DNA of 24,417 nt from Thermotogaceae bacterium (GTDB lineage: Bacteria; Thermotogota; Thermotogae; B21-G9; HyVt-16). The notes under the pieces are model-generated. The model did no database searches and was not told the DNA's origin. It saw only the letters and a list, made by a program, of their open reading frames with translations. Every line of letters begins with the position of its first letter. The stretch's first letter is position 1. A program made the position numbers and the translations under genes. Location: NCBI GenBank assembly GCA_011043375.1, contig DQYP01000103.1, forward strand, positions 1 through 24,417, given 5' to 3'. Positions 1 through 7,776 of the stretch are shown piece by piece.

Positions 1-1
1 C

Positions 2-1063
2 AATTACTATTTGGAGGGGCCATTTAGACTAAAAAAACGCTTGATCATAAAAATTAACAACGATATTTTTGACAACTACGTTGAGAGAAATTTTATTGTC
101 ATTGATATAAATTTCTTTAGCACTTATTTTTGGAATTTTCTAAGTATATTTCTTATTGTTATAGTGCTATTCATATTTTCGATACATAATTCAAATAAAT
201 TCTCTAAAGAAATAAATGAACAATTTGAATCTTTAAATAATGTGATAACATCTTATGACCCAATGAGTTTTAACCTGGAAGAGATATACAATTTTAAAAC
301 AAATATAGCTGAGTTCCAAAAAATAATCAACACATTTCAATCCATGGCGGAACGCATAAGTGCGGATATGCAAGAAATAACAGCTATCAACGAAGAACTG
401 GAAAGTTCGTATAAAGAGATAGAGCGAAAATCGGTGGAACTCGAGTGCATGCTTCTGGAATTTTCAGAAAAGTTAGCTTTAATAGCTGAAGGACACGATG
501 AATCAATGAAGCTACATCTGAAAAGGGTGAGAAGACTTACAAAGCTTGTTGTAGATGAACTAGAACTTCCAGAAAAACTCAAAAGTGAGATATACAATTA
601 TTCAGTTTTACATGATATAGGGAAAATATTTGTATCAAAAACAATACTTGACAAACCCGGAAAATTATCCAGTGAAGAATGGGAACAGGTAAAAAAACAT
701 ACGATCTATGCAAAAAGGTTGCTTGATAATCCCCATTTTAAAGTTGCTTTGAATATAGCTATGTACCATCACGAAAATTATGATGGTACAGGTTATCCGC
801 AGGGACTGAAAAGTGATGAAATACCAATAGAAGCACAGATAGTGAAGATCGCTGATGTTTACGATGCGTTGAGATCGGAAAGGCCTTATAAGAAGGCTTT
901 TTCACACGAAGAAGCAATGAAAATAATCATTGAAGGTGATGGAAGAACCATGCCAAGCCATTTTAATCCCAAGATTCTTGATATTTTTAAGTCACTTTCT
1001 GATGAAATAAAAAAGATTTATGAGAAAGATCAAAATAAAAATGGAAACCACTTTGAGACTTAA
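2..1063 (+). CDS. HD-GYP domain cyclic-di-GMP phosphodiesterase, membrane-anchored (5' end outside window)
   Basis: The reading frame is open to the first bases of the window and no ribosome-binding site precedes the first possible start (TTG at 11), so the true start is probably upstream and this is a C-terminal part. Residues below count from that TTG. A hydrophobic helix at about 39-58 is followed by a charged coiled-coil-like linker (about 62-160) and then an HD-GYP domain. The metal-binding HD pair is at 201-202 in LHDIGK, and the signature HHENYDGTGYP is at 253-263, so the catalytic residues look intact. Family members hydrolyse cyclic di-GMP to pGpG or GMP. The part before the helix is probably the tail of an extracytoplasmic sensor domain, but too little is present to name it. 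A decayed paralogue lies at 3885-4213. The family is certain; the signal sensed is unknown. Confidence 0.9.
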   Translation, partial: NYYLEGPFRLKKRLIIKINNDIFDNYVERNFIVIDINFFSTYFWNFLSIFLIVIVLFIFSIHNSNKFSKEINEQFESLNNVITSYDPMSFNLEEIYNFKTNIAEFQKIINTFQSMAERISADMQEITAINEELESSYKEIERKSVELECMLLEFSEKLALIAEGHDESMKLHLKRVRRLTKLVVDELELPEKLKSEIYNYSVLHDIGKIFVSKTILDKPGKLSSEEWEQVKKHTIYAKRLLDNPHFKVALNIAMYHHENYDGTGYPQGLKSDEIPIEAQIVKIADVYDALRSERPYKKAFSHEEAMKIIIEGDGRTMPSHFNPKILDIFKSLSDEIKKIYEKDQNKNGNHFET

Positions 1064-1099
1064 AGGTAAAGTAATAACATAACTTGGCCTTTTGTAAAG

Positions 1100-1121
1100 C
1101 TTGATCACTATCAAGATTTTT
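1100..1121 (+). terminator. Weak intrinsic terminator after the HD-GYP gene
   Basis: A perfect 6-bp stem, CTTGAT and ATCAAG, with a CACT loop is followed by A and five T. It lies 36 bases after the HD-GYP stop and between convergent genes. The stem is short and AT-rich, so termination may be weak. On the minus strand the same stem could also serve the metal ATPase gene, but there the T-run is poor. Confidence 0.5.
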
Positions 1122-1152
1122 CACATCCATCTGAGTTCTTGATCAAAATACC

Positions 1153-3234
1153 TTAAAAATCCTTGATCAATATTCTTATTGAATTAAAAACTGCCAATAG
1201 TGCAACACCAACATCGGCGAAAATTGCTCCCCACATACTGATAAACCCAAGAGCTCCCAAAATTAAAAAAAGTATTTTAACAGCTAAAACGAGTGCAACA
1301 TTTTGCCAAGCTATTTTTGACGTCTTCTTGGATATGATAATAGCTCTCGGTATCTTAAGCAAATTATCATCCATTATAACGACATCCGAGGACTCAATTG
1401 CAGCATCAGACCCCAATCCTCCCATGGATATTCCAACATCCGCTCTTGATAAAATGGGAGCGTCGTTTATGCCATCACCAACAAAAGCTGTCAAACCCTC
1501 TTTTATATTTTCAAATTTTTTTACTTTTTCATCCGGTAAAAGTTCTGCCCAATATTCATCCAATTCCAACCCTTTTGCTACCCTTTCAGCTATTTTCGAA
1601 TTGTCTCCTGTCAACATCACAATTTTTTTCACACCAAGTTTCCTCAACTTTTCTATGGCCTCAACAGCTTCGGATTTTATCCTATCTGAGATCCCTATGT
1701 ACCCCACTAAATAGCCATCAAGAACGACATAAACAATTGTTCCAGGAAAATCGATTTTTGGTATCTCTATCCCATATTTTTTCATCAACTTCTCGTTTCC
1801 AACAATAATCTCCTTTCCTTTTACCTTTGCATACACACCGTGACCCAAAATTTCCCTGTGCTCATCTATTAATTTCTCATTTGTTTCTTTGCCATATGCC
1901 TTTTTTATTGATAAAGCTATTGGATGATCCGAATAAATCTCAGCCGATGCTGCTATCTTTAGAACATCTTCTTTTTTGAAACCATTCTGTGGTTCTACTT
2001 TTGAAACTTCAAAAATCCCTTCTGTCAATGTTCCAGTTTTATCGAAAATTACCGTTTGAATCTTCTTTAGGGCTTCCATGTAATTTCCACCTTTTACCAA
2101 TATCCCTTCCTTTGAAGATTTTCCTATCCCTGCAAAATAAGTAAGGGGGAGTGACAACACTAAAGCACATGGACATGATATCACTAAAAAGATCAGAGCT
2201 CTATAGATCCAAGTAGAAAATGAGAAATTATCAAATAAAGGCGGTATAATCGCAAGTATAATCGCTGAAAACACAACTATCGGAGTATAATATTTTGCAA
2301 ATTGGGTTATAAATTTCTCCGTTTTCGATTTTTTTGCAGCGGATTCTTCAACCAGTTTCAATATTCTTGAAATGGTGGATTCAGAAAGCTCCCTTTTAAC
2401 TCTTATACTTATTGTGCCTTCCAAGTTGACAAATCCACTTAAGATCTCATCACCCTCCTCTAAAAAACGTGGAATACTTTCACCAGTTAAGGTAGAAGTA
2501 TCAACCGATGTTTGACCTTTTACTATGACACCATCAAACGGAACACGCTCACCAGGTTTTATCAAAACAATCTCTCCAATTTTGATCTCTTTTGCAGGAA
2601 CGTTCAGAATTTTTCCATTTCTCATAACATTTGCATAATCTGGTCTGAGGTCAAGTAGAGATTTTATAGATTTTTTAGAATTATCAACCGCCAAATCTTG
2701 GAAGAATTCACCGGTTTCATAAAAGAGCATCACTGCAACGGCTTCAGCAAACTGACCAATAGTAAAGGCACCTATAGTGGCAACGCTCATCAAAAATTTT
2801 TCGTCGAACAGATTACCTTTTACAAAGTTCTTTAAGAAGCCTATTAAAACCCTCCAGCCGGATATGAAGTAAGCAATTAAAAACAGTAAAAACCTCAGCC
2901 ATGGTAATTCTATAAAAAAAGCTGTAGCGAATATAATACCACCAATTGATAAGTATATAATGCGCTTTTTGTTATCATTTTCCTCATCTTCTTCAGAGTT
3001 TTCCTTTTCTTCAATGATTTCTCTTATACTGATATTTGGTTCTATTTTTTTCACAATTTTCTCGATTTTTTTGAGTTCCTCTGCTTTATTTTCTTTCGAC
3101 TCATACAGCAAAGTTTTAGTCAAAAAATTTACCCTGGCATTTTCTATTTTGGCCAACTTTTTAACCTCATTTTCAATTTTTGCAGCACAATTTGGACAAT
3201 CCAATCCTTCGAGGTACAATTTTTTCTCGATCAT
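1153..3234 (-). CDS. cadA: P1B-2-type heavy-metal (Zn/Cd/Pb) efflux ATPase
   Basis: This ATP-driven pump of the inner membrane exports divalent soft metals. An N-terminal heavy-metal-associated domain carries CPNC at residues 13-16 and is followed by an acidic linker. The core motifs are all present: TGES (about 250), the membrane metal site CPC (about 354-356), DKTGTLT with phospho-acceptor Asp about 398, the HP pair (about 437), the TGDN motif, and GDGINDAP (about 585). The last membrane helices carry Lys (about 653) and Asp (about 674), which together with CPC are the marks of the Zn/Cd/Pb (ZntA/CadA) subgroup and not the copper subgroup. The start chosen is the ATG at 3234, preceded by AAGGAGG. 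A TTG at 3252 is in frame, but it would lie upstream of and read through that ribosome-binding site. The gene follows its ArsR-type repressor on the same strand after 53 bases that hold an operator. At 693 aa it is of normal length. Confidence 0.95.
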   Translation of the reverse strand: MIEKKLYLEGLDCPNCAAKIENEVKKLAKIENARVNFLTKTLLYESKENKAEELKKIEKIVKKIEPNISIREIIEEKENSEEDEENDNKKRIIYLSIGGIIFATAFFIELPWLRFLLFLIAYFISGWRVLIGFLKNFVKGNLFDEKFLMSVATIGAFTIGQFAEAVAVMLFYETGEFFQDLAVDNSKKSIKSLLDLRPDYANVMRNGKILNVPAKEIKIGEIVLIKPGERVPFDGVIVKGQTSVDTSTLTGESIPRFLEEGDEILSGFVNLEGTISIRVKRELSESTISRILKLVEESAAKKSKTEKFITQFAKYYTPIVVFSAIILAIIPPLFDNFSFSTWIYRALIFLVISCPCALVLSLPLTYFAGIGKSSKEGILVKGGNYMEALKKIQTVIFDKTGTLTEGIFEVSKVEPQNGFKKEDVLKIAASAEIYSDHPIALSIKKAYGKETNEKLIDEHREILGHGVYAKVKGKEIIVGNEKLMKKYGIEIPKIDFPGTIVYVVLDGYLVGYIGISDRIKSEAVEAIEKLRKLGVKKIVMLTGDNSKIAERVAKGLELDEYWAELLPDEKVKKFENIKEGLTAFVGDGINDAPILSRADVGISMGGLGSDAAIESSDVVIMDDNLLKIPRAIIISKKTSKIAWQNVALVLAVKILFLILGALGFISMWGAIFADVGVALLAVFNSIRILIKDF

Positions 3235-3251
3235 GATATTCCTCCTTATCA

Positions 3252-3275
3252 ATATGTGAGCAAATGTTCATATAT
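3252..3275. promoter_or_regulatory. Internal ArsR/SmtB-type operator before the metal ATPase gene
   Basis: This is an 11-2-11 imperfect inverted repeat. The left arm is ATATGTGAGCA and the right arm, read on the other strand, is ATATATGAACA (9 of 11 equal). The TGAACA-type core with AT-rich flanks is the usual SmtB/CadC/CzrA operator form. The site lies between the repressor gene and the ATPase start and shares its right arm exactly with the operator at 3674-3697. It suggests a second, separately repressed promoter or a repression point for the pump gene. Confidence 0.7.
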
Positions 3276-3287
3276 AATGTAAAAAAA

Positions 3288-3656
3288 TTATTCCTTTGCG
3301 TGAAACATCCCTAGTCTCAATATCTCTTCTATATGCTCATCATCGAGTGAGTAAAAGACCGTTTTTCCTTCTTTTCTATATTTTACAAGTCTAGCTTGCC
3401 TCAAAATTCTCAATTGGTGTGAGACAGCAGATTGTGATACCTCAAGAAGTTCAGAAATATCACATACGCACATTTCTTTTACTTTCAAAAGGGTCCATAG
3501 AATTTTGATCCTCGTTTTATCACCAAATATTTTGAAAAATTCTGAAAGTTCTGTTAAATCATCTTCATTTGGCAAGGAACTTTTCGCCTTTTCTAATAAA
3601 TCTTTATGGATTATTTTTTCTTTACAAACGGGAATTTCCTCTTTGGATTCTTTCAA
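3288..3656 (-). CDS. ArsR/SmtB-family metal-responsive repressor
   Basis: This is a 122-aa winged-helix repressor, expected to release DNA when metal binds. The recognition helix region reads SQSAVSHQLRILRQARLV (about 74-91). Two known metal sites of the family can be seen together. The alpha-3N type has CVC (Cys63, Cys65) plus an N-terminal Cys11, as in CadC. The alpha-5 type has Asp106, His108, His119 and Glu122, with exactly the D-x-H, 11-residue and H-x2-E spacing of SmtB/CzrA. This fits sensing of Cd/Pb, Zn, or both. The start is TTG at 3656 with AGGTGA just upstream; no in-frame ATG fits. It is the first gene of a two-gene operon with the P1B-2 ATPase and probably represses itself through the operator overlapping its promoter. 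Confidence 0.93.
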   Translation of the reverse strand: MKESKEEIPVCKEKIIHKDLLEKAKSSLPNEDDLTELSEFFKIFGDKTRIKILWTLLKVKEMCVCDISELLEVSQSAVSHQLRILRQARLVKYRKEGKTVFYSLDDEHIEEILRLGMFHAKE

Positions 3657-3673
3657 ATTATCACCTTCATTCT

Positions 3674-3697
3674 ATTCATGAACATGTGTTCATATAT
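3674..3697. promoter_or_regulatory. ArsR/SmtB-type operator at the repressor promoter
   Basis: This is an 11-2-11 inverted repeat. The core arms TGAACA and TGTTCA match perfectly and the full arms match 9 of 11. It touches the -10 element of the predicted promoter and ends 17 bases before the TTG start, so bound repressor would block initiation. It is the partner of the operator at 3252-3275. Confidence 0.75.
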
Positions 3698-3726
3698 TAT
3701 GATGACATTTTTTTCGAAAATGTCAA
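3696..3726 (-). promoter_or_regulatory. Predicted promoter of the metal-efflux operon
   Basis: On the minus strand a perfect TTGACA (3726-3721) is followed, after a 19-base spacer, by CATAAT (3701-3696). The spacer is longer than the usual 17. The operator at 3674-3697 starts at the -10 element. Confidence 0.5.
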
Positions 3727-3884
3727 GAGAAAAATTGAATTAACGGACTTTTCTAAAATTCTGAACAAGATAGAATTTTTGGTCACATTTCCTATTGAAA
3801 AAAACAGTTTTTAGCTTAAAAGGAAATAATGTAATTTCTTTTCGAAATATATGAGTTGTGTTGTACAGCAAATATAATCTGAAA

Positions 3885-4213
3885 ATGCCAAGAGCAATAC
3901 TGAACAAAGTTGAGAAGTTAGTCCAAAAAGAGTGGAAAATAATAAAAAAGCATTCAATATGGGGTGGAGAAATCCTATCCGGCAGTCAGATACCAATAGA
4001 AGCACAAATAGTGGATCTTGTTGATGTGTATGGTGCGTTTTGATCAAAGAGACCTTATAAAAGAGCATTACCACATGAAGAAGCAATCCGAGTAATTCTA
4101 AAAGTGATAGGAAGACAATGCCGTCTCAATTCAACCAAGATTTATTGAAAAGCTTTGAAAAGTACAAAGATGAGATAGCAAAGATTTGGAAATCAATGAG
4201 TTTAAATCCCTAA
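3885..4213 (+). pseudogene. Decayed HD-GYP gene fragment
   Basis: The translation resembles the C-terminal part of the HD-GYP protein at 2-1063. It has EWKIIKKHSIWGGEIL, then IPIEAQIVDLVDVYGAF, an in-frame TGA at 4041-4043, and then SKRPYKRALPHEEAIRVIL. A frameshift near 4105 brings in TMPSQFNQDLLKSFEKYKDE up to a TAA at 4211-4213. The block between the KKH region and IPIEAQ is missing about 30 residues, including the whole HHExxDGxGYP signature, and the N-terminal HD half is absent. It therefore has a deletion, a stop and a frameshift and cannot make an active enzyme. It is on the same strand as its intact relative and is separated from it by the metal operon. Confidence 0.85.
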
Positions 4214-4230
4214 GTCTGCGTAAAAATGCT

Positions 4231-4545
4231 TCAAGCGAAAATCATATAAGCGACGATGCCTACTAAGATTGTCAAGAGAATATTTTTTCTAACGATCGCA
4301 ACTATGAAACACGGAATAGAAGCTAAAAGGAAAGGATTGTTCACACTTAAATTCAAATGAGTATCAGTCATAAAAATTGAAGGGGCAAGAAGGGCTGATA
4401 ATACTCCAACAGGTATATATTTCAGCCATTTTATCAACCAAGCTGGCATATTCGATTTTGACAACAAGAAGATTGGAACAAATCTTGAAACATAAGTTAC
4501 TAATGTCATCAGTAATATTAAAAGGGCATAGTTCTCAATCGTCAT
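4231..4545 (-). CDS. azlD: AzlD-type small subunit of a branched-chain amino acid exporter
   Basis: This is a 104-aa, very hydrophobic protein with about four membrane helices. It has the AzlD-family N-terminal pattern (LLMTLVTYVSRFVP) and a central KYIPVGVLSAL segment. AzlD works with AzlC as a two-part membrane exporter of branched-chain amino acids or related compounds. It starts at ATG 4545 after a GGGGTGAT ribosome-binding site and overlaps the end of azlC by 11 bases, which suggests coupled translation. The substrate is inferred from the family only. Confidence 0.88.
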   Translation of the reverse strand: MTIENYALLILLMTLVTYVSRFVPIFLLSKSNMPAWLIKWLKYIPVGVLSALLAPSIFMTDTHLNLSVNNPFLLASIPCFIVAIVRKNILLTILVGIVAYMIFA

Positions 4546-5218
4546 CCAGAATCACCCCTAACGTTGCGGTAAGTACGGTTGCTAAAATGATATTCCAATT
4601 TCCAGATGTTAAGTATGAAAATACTATCGAAAGTACACCACTAATTATGGCTATTAAGACATCCATTTTTCTCTTAATTTGAAGGACGAGAAGTACTATG
4701 AACATAGCTGGGAGGACGAAATCCAGTGCTGATATATCCAGCTTGTAGATGAAAAAACCTATAATCGCACCCAAGAATGAACTCAAAACCCAACTTGCAT
4801 ATGCGGTTAAACCCAAGCCCAGGAAATAGTAGTATTTATAACGATATTTATCGATACTGACAATGGAAATCGCAAAAGACTCGTCGGTTATTAGGAAGCT
4901 TAAAATAGGTATCAAAAAATCCGGTGATTCCTTCAATTTCAAAGCCATTGAAGCACTGAGTAATAAATGTCTGAGGTTCACCAAGAAAGTTGTTAAGACT
5001 ATTGAAAAAAGATCACTGTTTGCTTTTATCATATCAATAGCTATAAATTGTGATGAGCCTGCGAAAACCATTAAAGACATTGACACCACTTGAAATATAC
5101 TCAATCCAGATCTGATAGCCAATATCCCATATGCAATACCTATCGGAAGATATCCCATTACTATTGGAAGTGCCGATATTGTACCAGCTAAAAATTCACT
5201 TTTTTTCTCACTCAACAT
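4535..5218 (-). CDS. azlC: AzlC-family branched-chain amino acid permease subunit
   Basis: This is a 227-aa integral membrane protein. The AzlC family features are visible: LPIVMGYLPIGIAYGILA near residues 17-34, the MVFAGSSQFIAI segment at about 50-61 and LRHLLLSASMA near 87-97. The partner is AzlD, directly downstream and overlapping. The start is ATG 5218 with AGGAGAAAGGG upstream. The broken AHSA1 gene ends only 21 bases upstream on the same strand, so the two may once have shared a transcript. I see no clear promoter for azlCD in the short space that remains. Confidence 0.9.
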   Translation of the reverse strand: MLSEKKSEFLAGTISALPIVMGYLPIGIAYGILAIRSGLSIFQVVSMSLMVFAGSSQFIAIDMIKANSDLFSIVLTTFLVNLRHLLLSASMALKLKESPDFLIPILSFLITDESFAISIVSIDKYRYKYYYFLGLGLTAYASWVLSSFLGAIIGFFIYKLDISALDFVLPAMFIVLLVLQIKRKMDVLIAIISGVLSIVFSYLTSGNWNIILATVLTATLGVILDDD

Positions 5219-5239
5219 TTCCCTTTCTCCTGGATATTA

Positions 5240-5694
5240 TTATTCAGGATTATTTAGAAGTATTATCCCCTTTTCGATGTATGCCTTGGCTAAAGTTAGC
5301 ATTTTGCCCCAACCATAAGCACAACCATATCTTATATTGAGTTCATCCATGTTCTTGATTAAAGTATTATCCCAAATGGTTATCAAACATTTTCCATCAA
5401 TTGAAGTTTGAAATTTAATCTCCACTCATGATCTAAAGCCATCCTCGTATTCATACCACCAAAATTCCCAAAGACGGTTTTCAATTATCTTTATTGTATA
5501 TCCTTTATCTGTGACTTCTTCGAAATCAGTGAGTCTAAACCACCTGAAATTTATTTCTCCGCCATCGAACATTTCCATCCTCATTCCATCAGTGAACCAT
5601 GTATCCCAGCCATTAGGATTGACAAATGTCTTCCAAACTTTTCAATAGATGCGTTTATCAATTCTATAAATACCATTGGAGAAAGTTCTAACAT
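5240..5694 (-). pseudogene. Broken AHSA1/SRPBCC-domain protein gene
   Basis: Three joined pieces give one START-like SRPBCC/AHSA1 (Hsp90-activator-homology) domain. The first is MLELSPMVFIELINASIEKF from an ATG at 5694 with AGGAGAAAG upstream. The second, after a one-base shift near 5634-5637, is KTFVNPNGWDTWFTDGMRM and onward to WWYEYEDGFRS. The third, after an in-frame TGA at 5426-5428, is VEIKFQTSIDGKCLITIW to IEKGIILLNNPE and a TAA. Adding one T in the TTT run at 5635-5637 would restore TTT-TGG and the expected Trp, so a single-base loss (or sequencing error) explains the shift. The TGA is a second, independent lesion, possibly from TGG. The family binds hydrophobic ligands; the role here is unknown. 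Confidence 0.83.
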
Positions 5695-5707
5695 TTTCTT
5701 TCTCCTT

Positions 5708-5738
5708 TTAAATAAAAAGTGGGACCTTATAAGGTCCC
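5708..5738 (-). terminator. Intrinsic terminator of the fatty-acid operon
   Basis: On the minus strand, 40 bases after the acpP stop, there is a perfect 18-base palindrome (5721-5738, GGGACCTTA and its complement). It can form a 7-bp stem with a TATA loop and is followed by ACTTTTTATTT. The T-run merges into the ribosome-binding site of the broken AHSA1 gene. Confidence 0.82.
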
Positions 5739-5778
5739 TATAAAGTGTTCCCGGATTCCCCAACAACTTAAGATAAAA

Positions 5779-6030
5779 TCAACTCGCATTCGCCAATTTT
5801 TCCTCCACCAAATCGATGACATCTTTTACCTTGTTTATAGTATTTAACTTCTCATCTTCTATAGTAACTCCAAGTTCTGTTTCAAGTGCCATAACCAAAT
5901 CAACCAAGTCCAAAGAGTCTGCACCAAGATCATCTATGAATTTTGTTTCTTCATCGATCTCTGTTTCATCTACATTCAGATTTTCAGCTACCACTTTCCT
6001 TATTTTCTCTAACAATTCTGTTCTGTTCAT
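5779..6030 (-). CDS. acpP: Acyl carrier protein
   Basis: This is an 83-aa, strongly acidic four-helix protein. GADSLDLV contains Ser39, the site that receives 4'-phosphopantetheine. It carries growing acyl chains between the Fab enzymes encoded upstream. The start is ATG 6030 with AAAGGAGG-like purines upstream. It is the last gene of the operon and is followed by a strong terminator. Length and motif are standard. Confidence 0.97.
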   Translation of the reverse strand: MNRTELLEKIRKVVAENLNVDETEIDEETKFIDDLGADSLDLVDLVMALETELGVTIEDEKLNTINKVKDVIDLVEEKLANAS

Positions 6031-6074
6031 TGAACTACCTCCTTTCGAATCAATAATTAATCATTATCCGTTTG

Positions 6075-6812
6075 TCATAAACTCAAACCTCCATCAATTC
6101 TTATGACTTGACCGGTGATGTATTGCGAATCATCACTAGCTAAAAATAACACCAAATTAGCGACATCTTCAGGTTTACCAAAGCGCTTTATATAAAGTCT
6201 CTCAAGGACTTTATCTCTCAATTCCTTTGGAATCTTTTCCGTCATTTGAGATTCTATAAAGCCGGGGGCAACAGCGTTCACTCTTATTTTTTCACCTTTC
6301 ATTGTTAGTTCTTTGGCCAATGTTTTGGTCATACCTATAATTCCTGCTTTGGATGCTGAATAGTTTGCCTGACCAATATTGCCATCAATTCCAACTATGC
6401 TTGTTATATTTATTATGTTGCCCTCTCTCTGCTTCCTCATGATTCTTGCAACTTCTTTAGTTATCAAAAAAGCTCCAAAAAGATTTACTCGGATGACTTC
6501 ATTGAAATCCTTCTCGCTCATTATCAAAAAGAGATTATCCTTCACTATTCCGGCACTGTTGACCAATACATCAATTCTTTTGTACCGCTTTACAACCTCA
6601 CTTACCACCTCCTTTACCTTTAATGGATCGGTTATGTCAACTTTAAAAACCTCAATTGATTCACCAAAACTATTTGAAAGCATCTTCAATTTTTCTTCGT
6701 TCCTACCTAAACCTATAACAGTAGCACCTTCCTTTATGAACAACTCACATATCTTATTTCCTATATCACCAGTGGCACCAGTGACAATAACAATTTTCCC
6801 ATTTAGTTTCAT
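6075..6812 (-). CDS. fabG: 3-oxoacyl-ACP reductase
   Basis: This short-chain dehydrogenase reduces 3-oxoacyl-ACP to 3-hydroxyacyl-ACP with NADPH. Counting from the chosen start, the cofactor motif TGATGDIG is at 11-18, the NSAG motif near 85-88, and the catalytic tetrad is Asn110, Ser138, Tyr151 and Lys155 (YSASK). I chose ATG 6812 because GGGGGA lies just before it. A TTG at 6839 is in frame and overlaps the fabD stop by four bases, but it would add nine unneeded residues. It lies in the fab operon between fabD and acpP. Confidence 0.95.
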   Translation of the reverse strand: MKLNGKIVIVTGATGDIGNKICELFIKEGATVIGLGRNEEKLKMLSNSFGESIEVFKVDITDPLKVKEVVSEVVKRYKRIDVLVNSAGIVKDNLFLIMSEKDFNEVIRVNLFGAFLITKEVARIMRKQREGNIINITSIVGIDGNIGQANYSASKAGIIGMTKTLAKELTMKGEKIRVNAVAPGFIESQMTEKIPKELRDKVLERLYIKRFGKPEDVANLVLFLASDDSQYITGQVIRIDGGLSL

Positions 6813-6835
6813 AGCAATTCCCCCAAAATCAGTAA

Positions 6836-7735
6836 TCAAGCCACCATAAGCATTTTAATTAATGTTTCACAACTTACATCTTTAATAGTTCTCCTTATAA
6901 GATTAGTAAGAATGTTTCTAAATCCAACCTCTATAAATTTGTTCACACCAAATTCCTTGAGTTTTACAACACATTCAGTCCATCTTACAGGTTCAGATAT
7001 CTGTTTTATTATATTTTCTTTTATCCTTTCAGGATTAGTTTCAATCTGTGCTGTAACATTTTGAACTATTGGAATACTTGGAGCATTAAATCTAATTTTC
7101 TCCAGATCTTTTCTAAGCTTTTCTTCTGCGGATTTCATAAATTTCGAGTGAAATGGTCCACTTACATTCAATTCAATGGCTCTACGAGCTCCTGCTCTCT
7201 TAAGCTCTTGAATCGCAATTTTGATTTGCTCTGACTTGCCACTTATAACCACTTGACCTGGTGAATTGAAGTTGGCGATCGATACGTCAGGATAAACTTC
7301 TAATATTTTCGAAATGGCGGTTTCATCTAATCCTATTATTGCTGCCATAGTTCCTGCACCATCAGGACATGCTTCTTCCATATAAATGCCTCTATTTCTT
7401 ACAAGTGAAACAGCTTCTTCAAAGGAAATAACATCAGCGGCTATCAAAGCTGTCCATTCCCCTAGCGAGTGTCCCGCCACAATATCAGGTTTGAGACCCA
7501 CTTTTTCGGTTAAATATTTATATGCTATGTAACTAACAGTCAATATTGCGGGCTGAGCATTTTCCGTTTTTACAAGTTCGGCTTCATCATCACCATAAAT
7601 TATTTTCTCGAGATCAACTCCTATGGTTTCTTGAGCTATTTTAAAATAAACTTTATATCCCTTATCTTCCTCTATTATTTCCTTACCCATTCCAAGAAAC
7701 TGGGAACCTTGTCCTGGAAAAACGAAAGCTAACAT
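6836..7735 (-). CDS. fabD: Malonyl-CoA:ACP transacylase
   Basis: The enzyme moves malonyl from CoA to AcpP, supplying the extender for FabF. The 299-aa protein begins with FVFPGQGSQ (5-12). The nucleophile Ser90 is in GHSLGEW, followed by the conserved Arg115 and catalytic His196 in GPFHSKFM. It starts at ATG 7735 behind a near-perfect GGAGGTGA ribosome-binding site. It follows fabK after 41 bases. Confidence 0.96.
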   Translation of the reverse strand: MLAFVFPGQGSQFLGMGKEIIEEDKGYKVYFKIAQETIGVDLEKIIYGDDEAELVKTENAQPAILTVSYIAYKYLTEKVGLKPDIVAGHSLGEWTALIAADVISFEEAVSLVRNRGIYMEEACPDGAGTMAAIIGLDETAISKILEVYPDVSIANFNSPGQVVISGKSEQIKIAIQELKRAGARRAIELNVSGPFHSKFMKSAEEKLRKDLEKIRFNAPSIPIVQNVTAQIETNPERIKENIIKQISEPVRWTECVVKLKEFGVNKFIEVGFRNILTNLIRRTIKDVSCETLIKMLMVA

Positions 7736-7776
7736 CCTATGGTCACCTCCAAAAGAAATTCGATTTTAAATTTAAT

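Noticed and set aside
1163..1808. Two open frames on the plus strand opposite the metal ATPase
   Set aside because: They are antisense to strongly conserved P-type ATPase sequence and have no ribosome-binding site or recognisable domain.
5695..5766. Extra N-terminal part of the AHSA1 gene from 5766
   Set aside because: It would read through the terminator palindrome; ATG 5694 has AGGAGAAAG upstream and begins where the domain begins.
6813..6839. TTG at 6839 as the fabG start
   Set aside because: It adds residues before the family start and has no good ribosome-binding site, while ATG 6812 has GGGGGA at proper distance.
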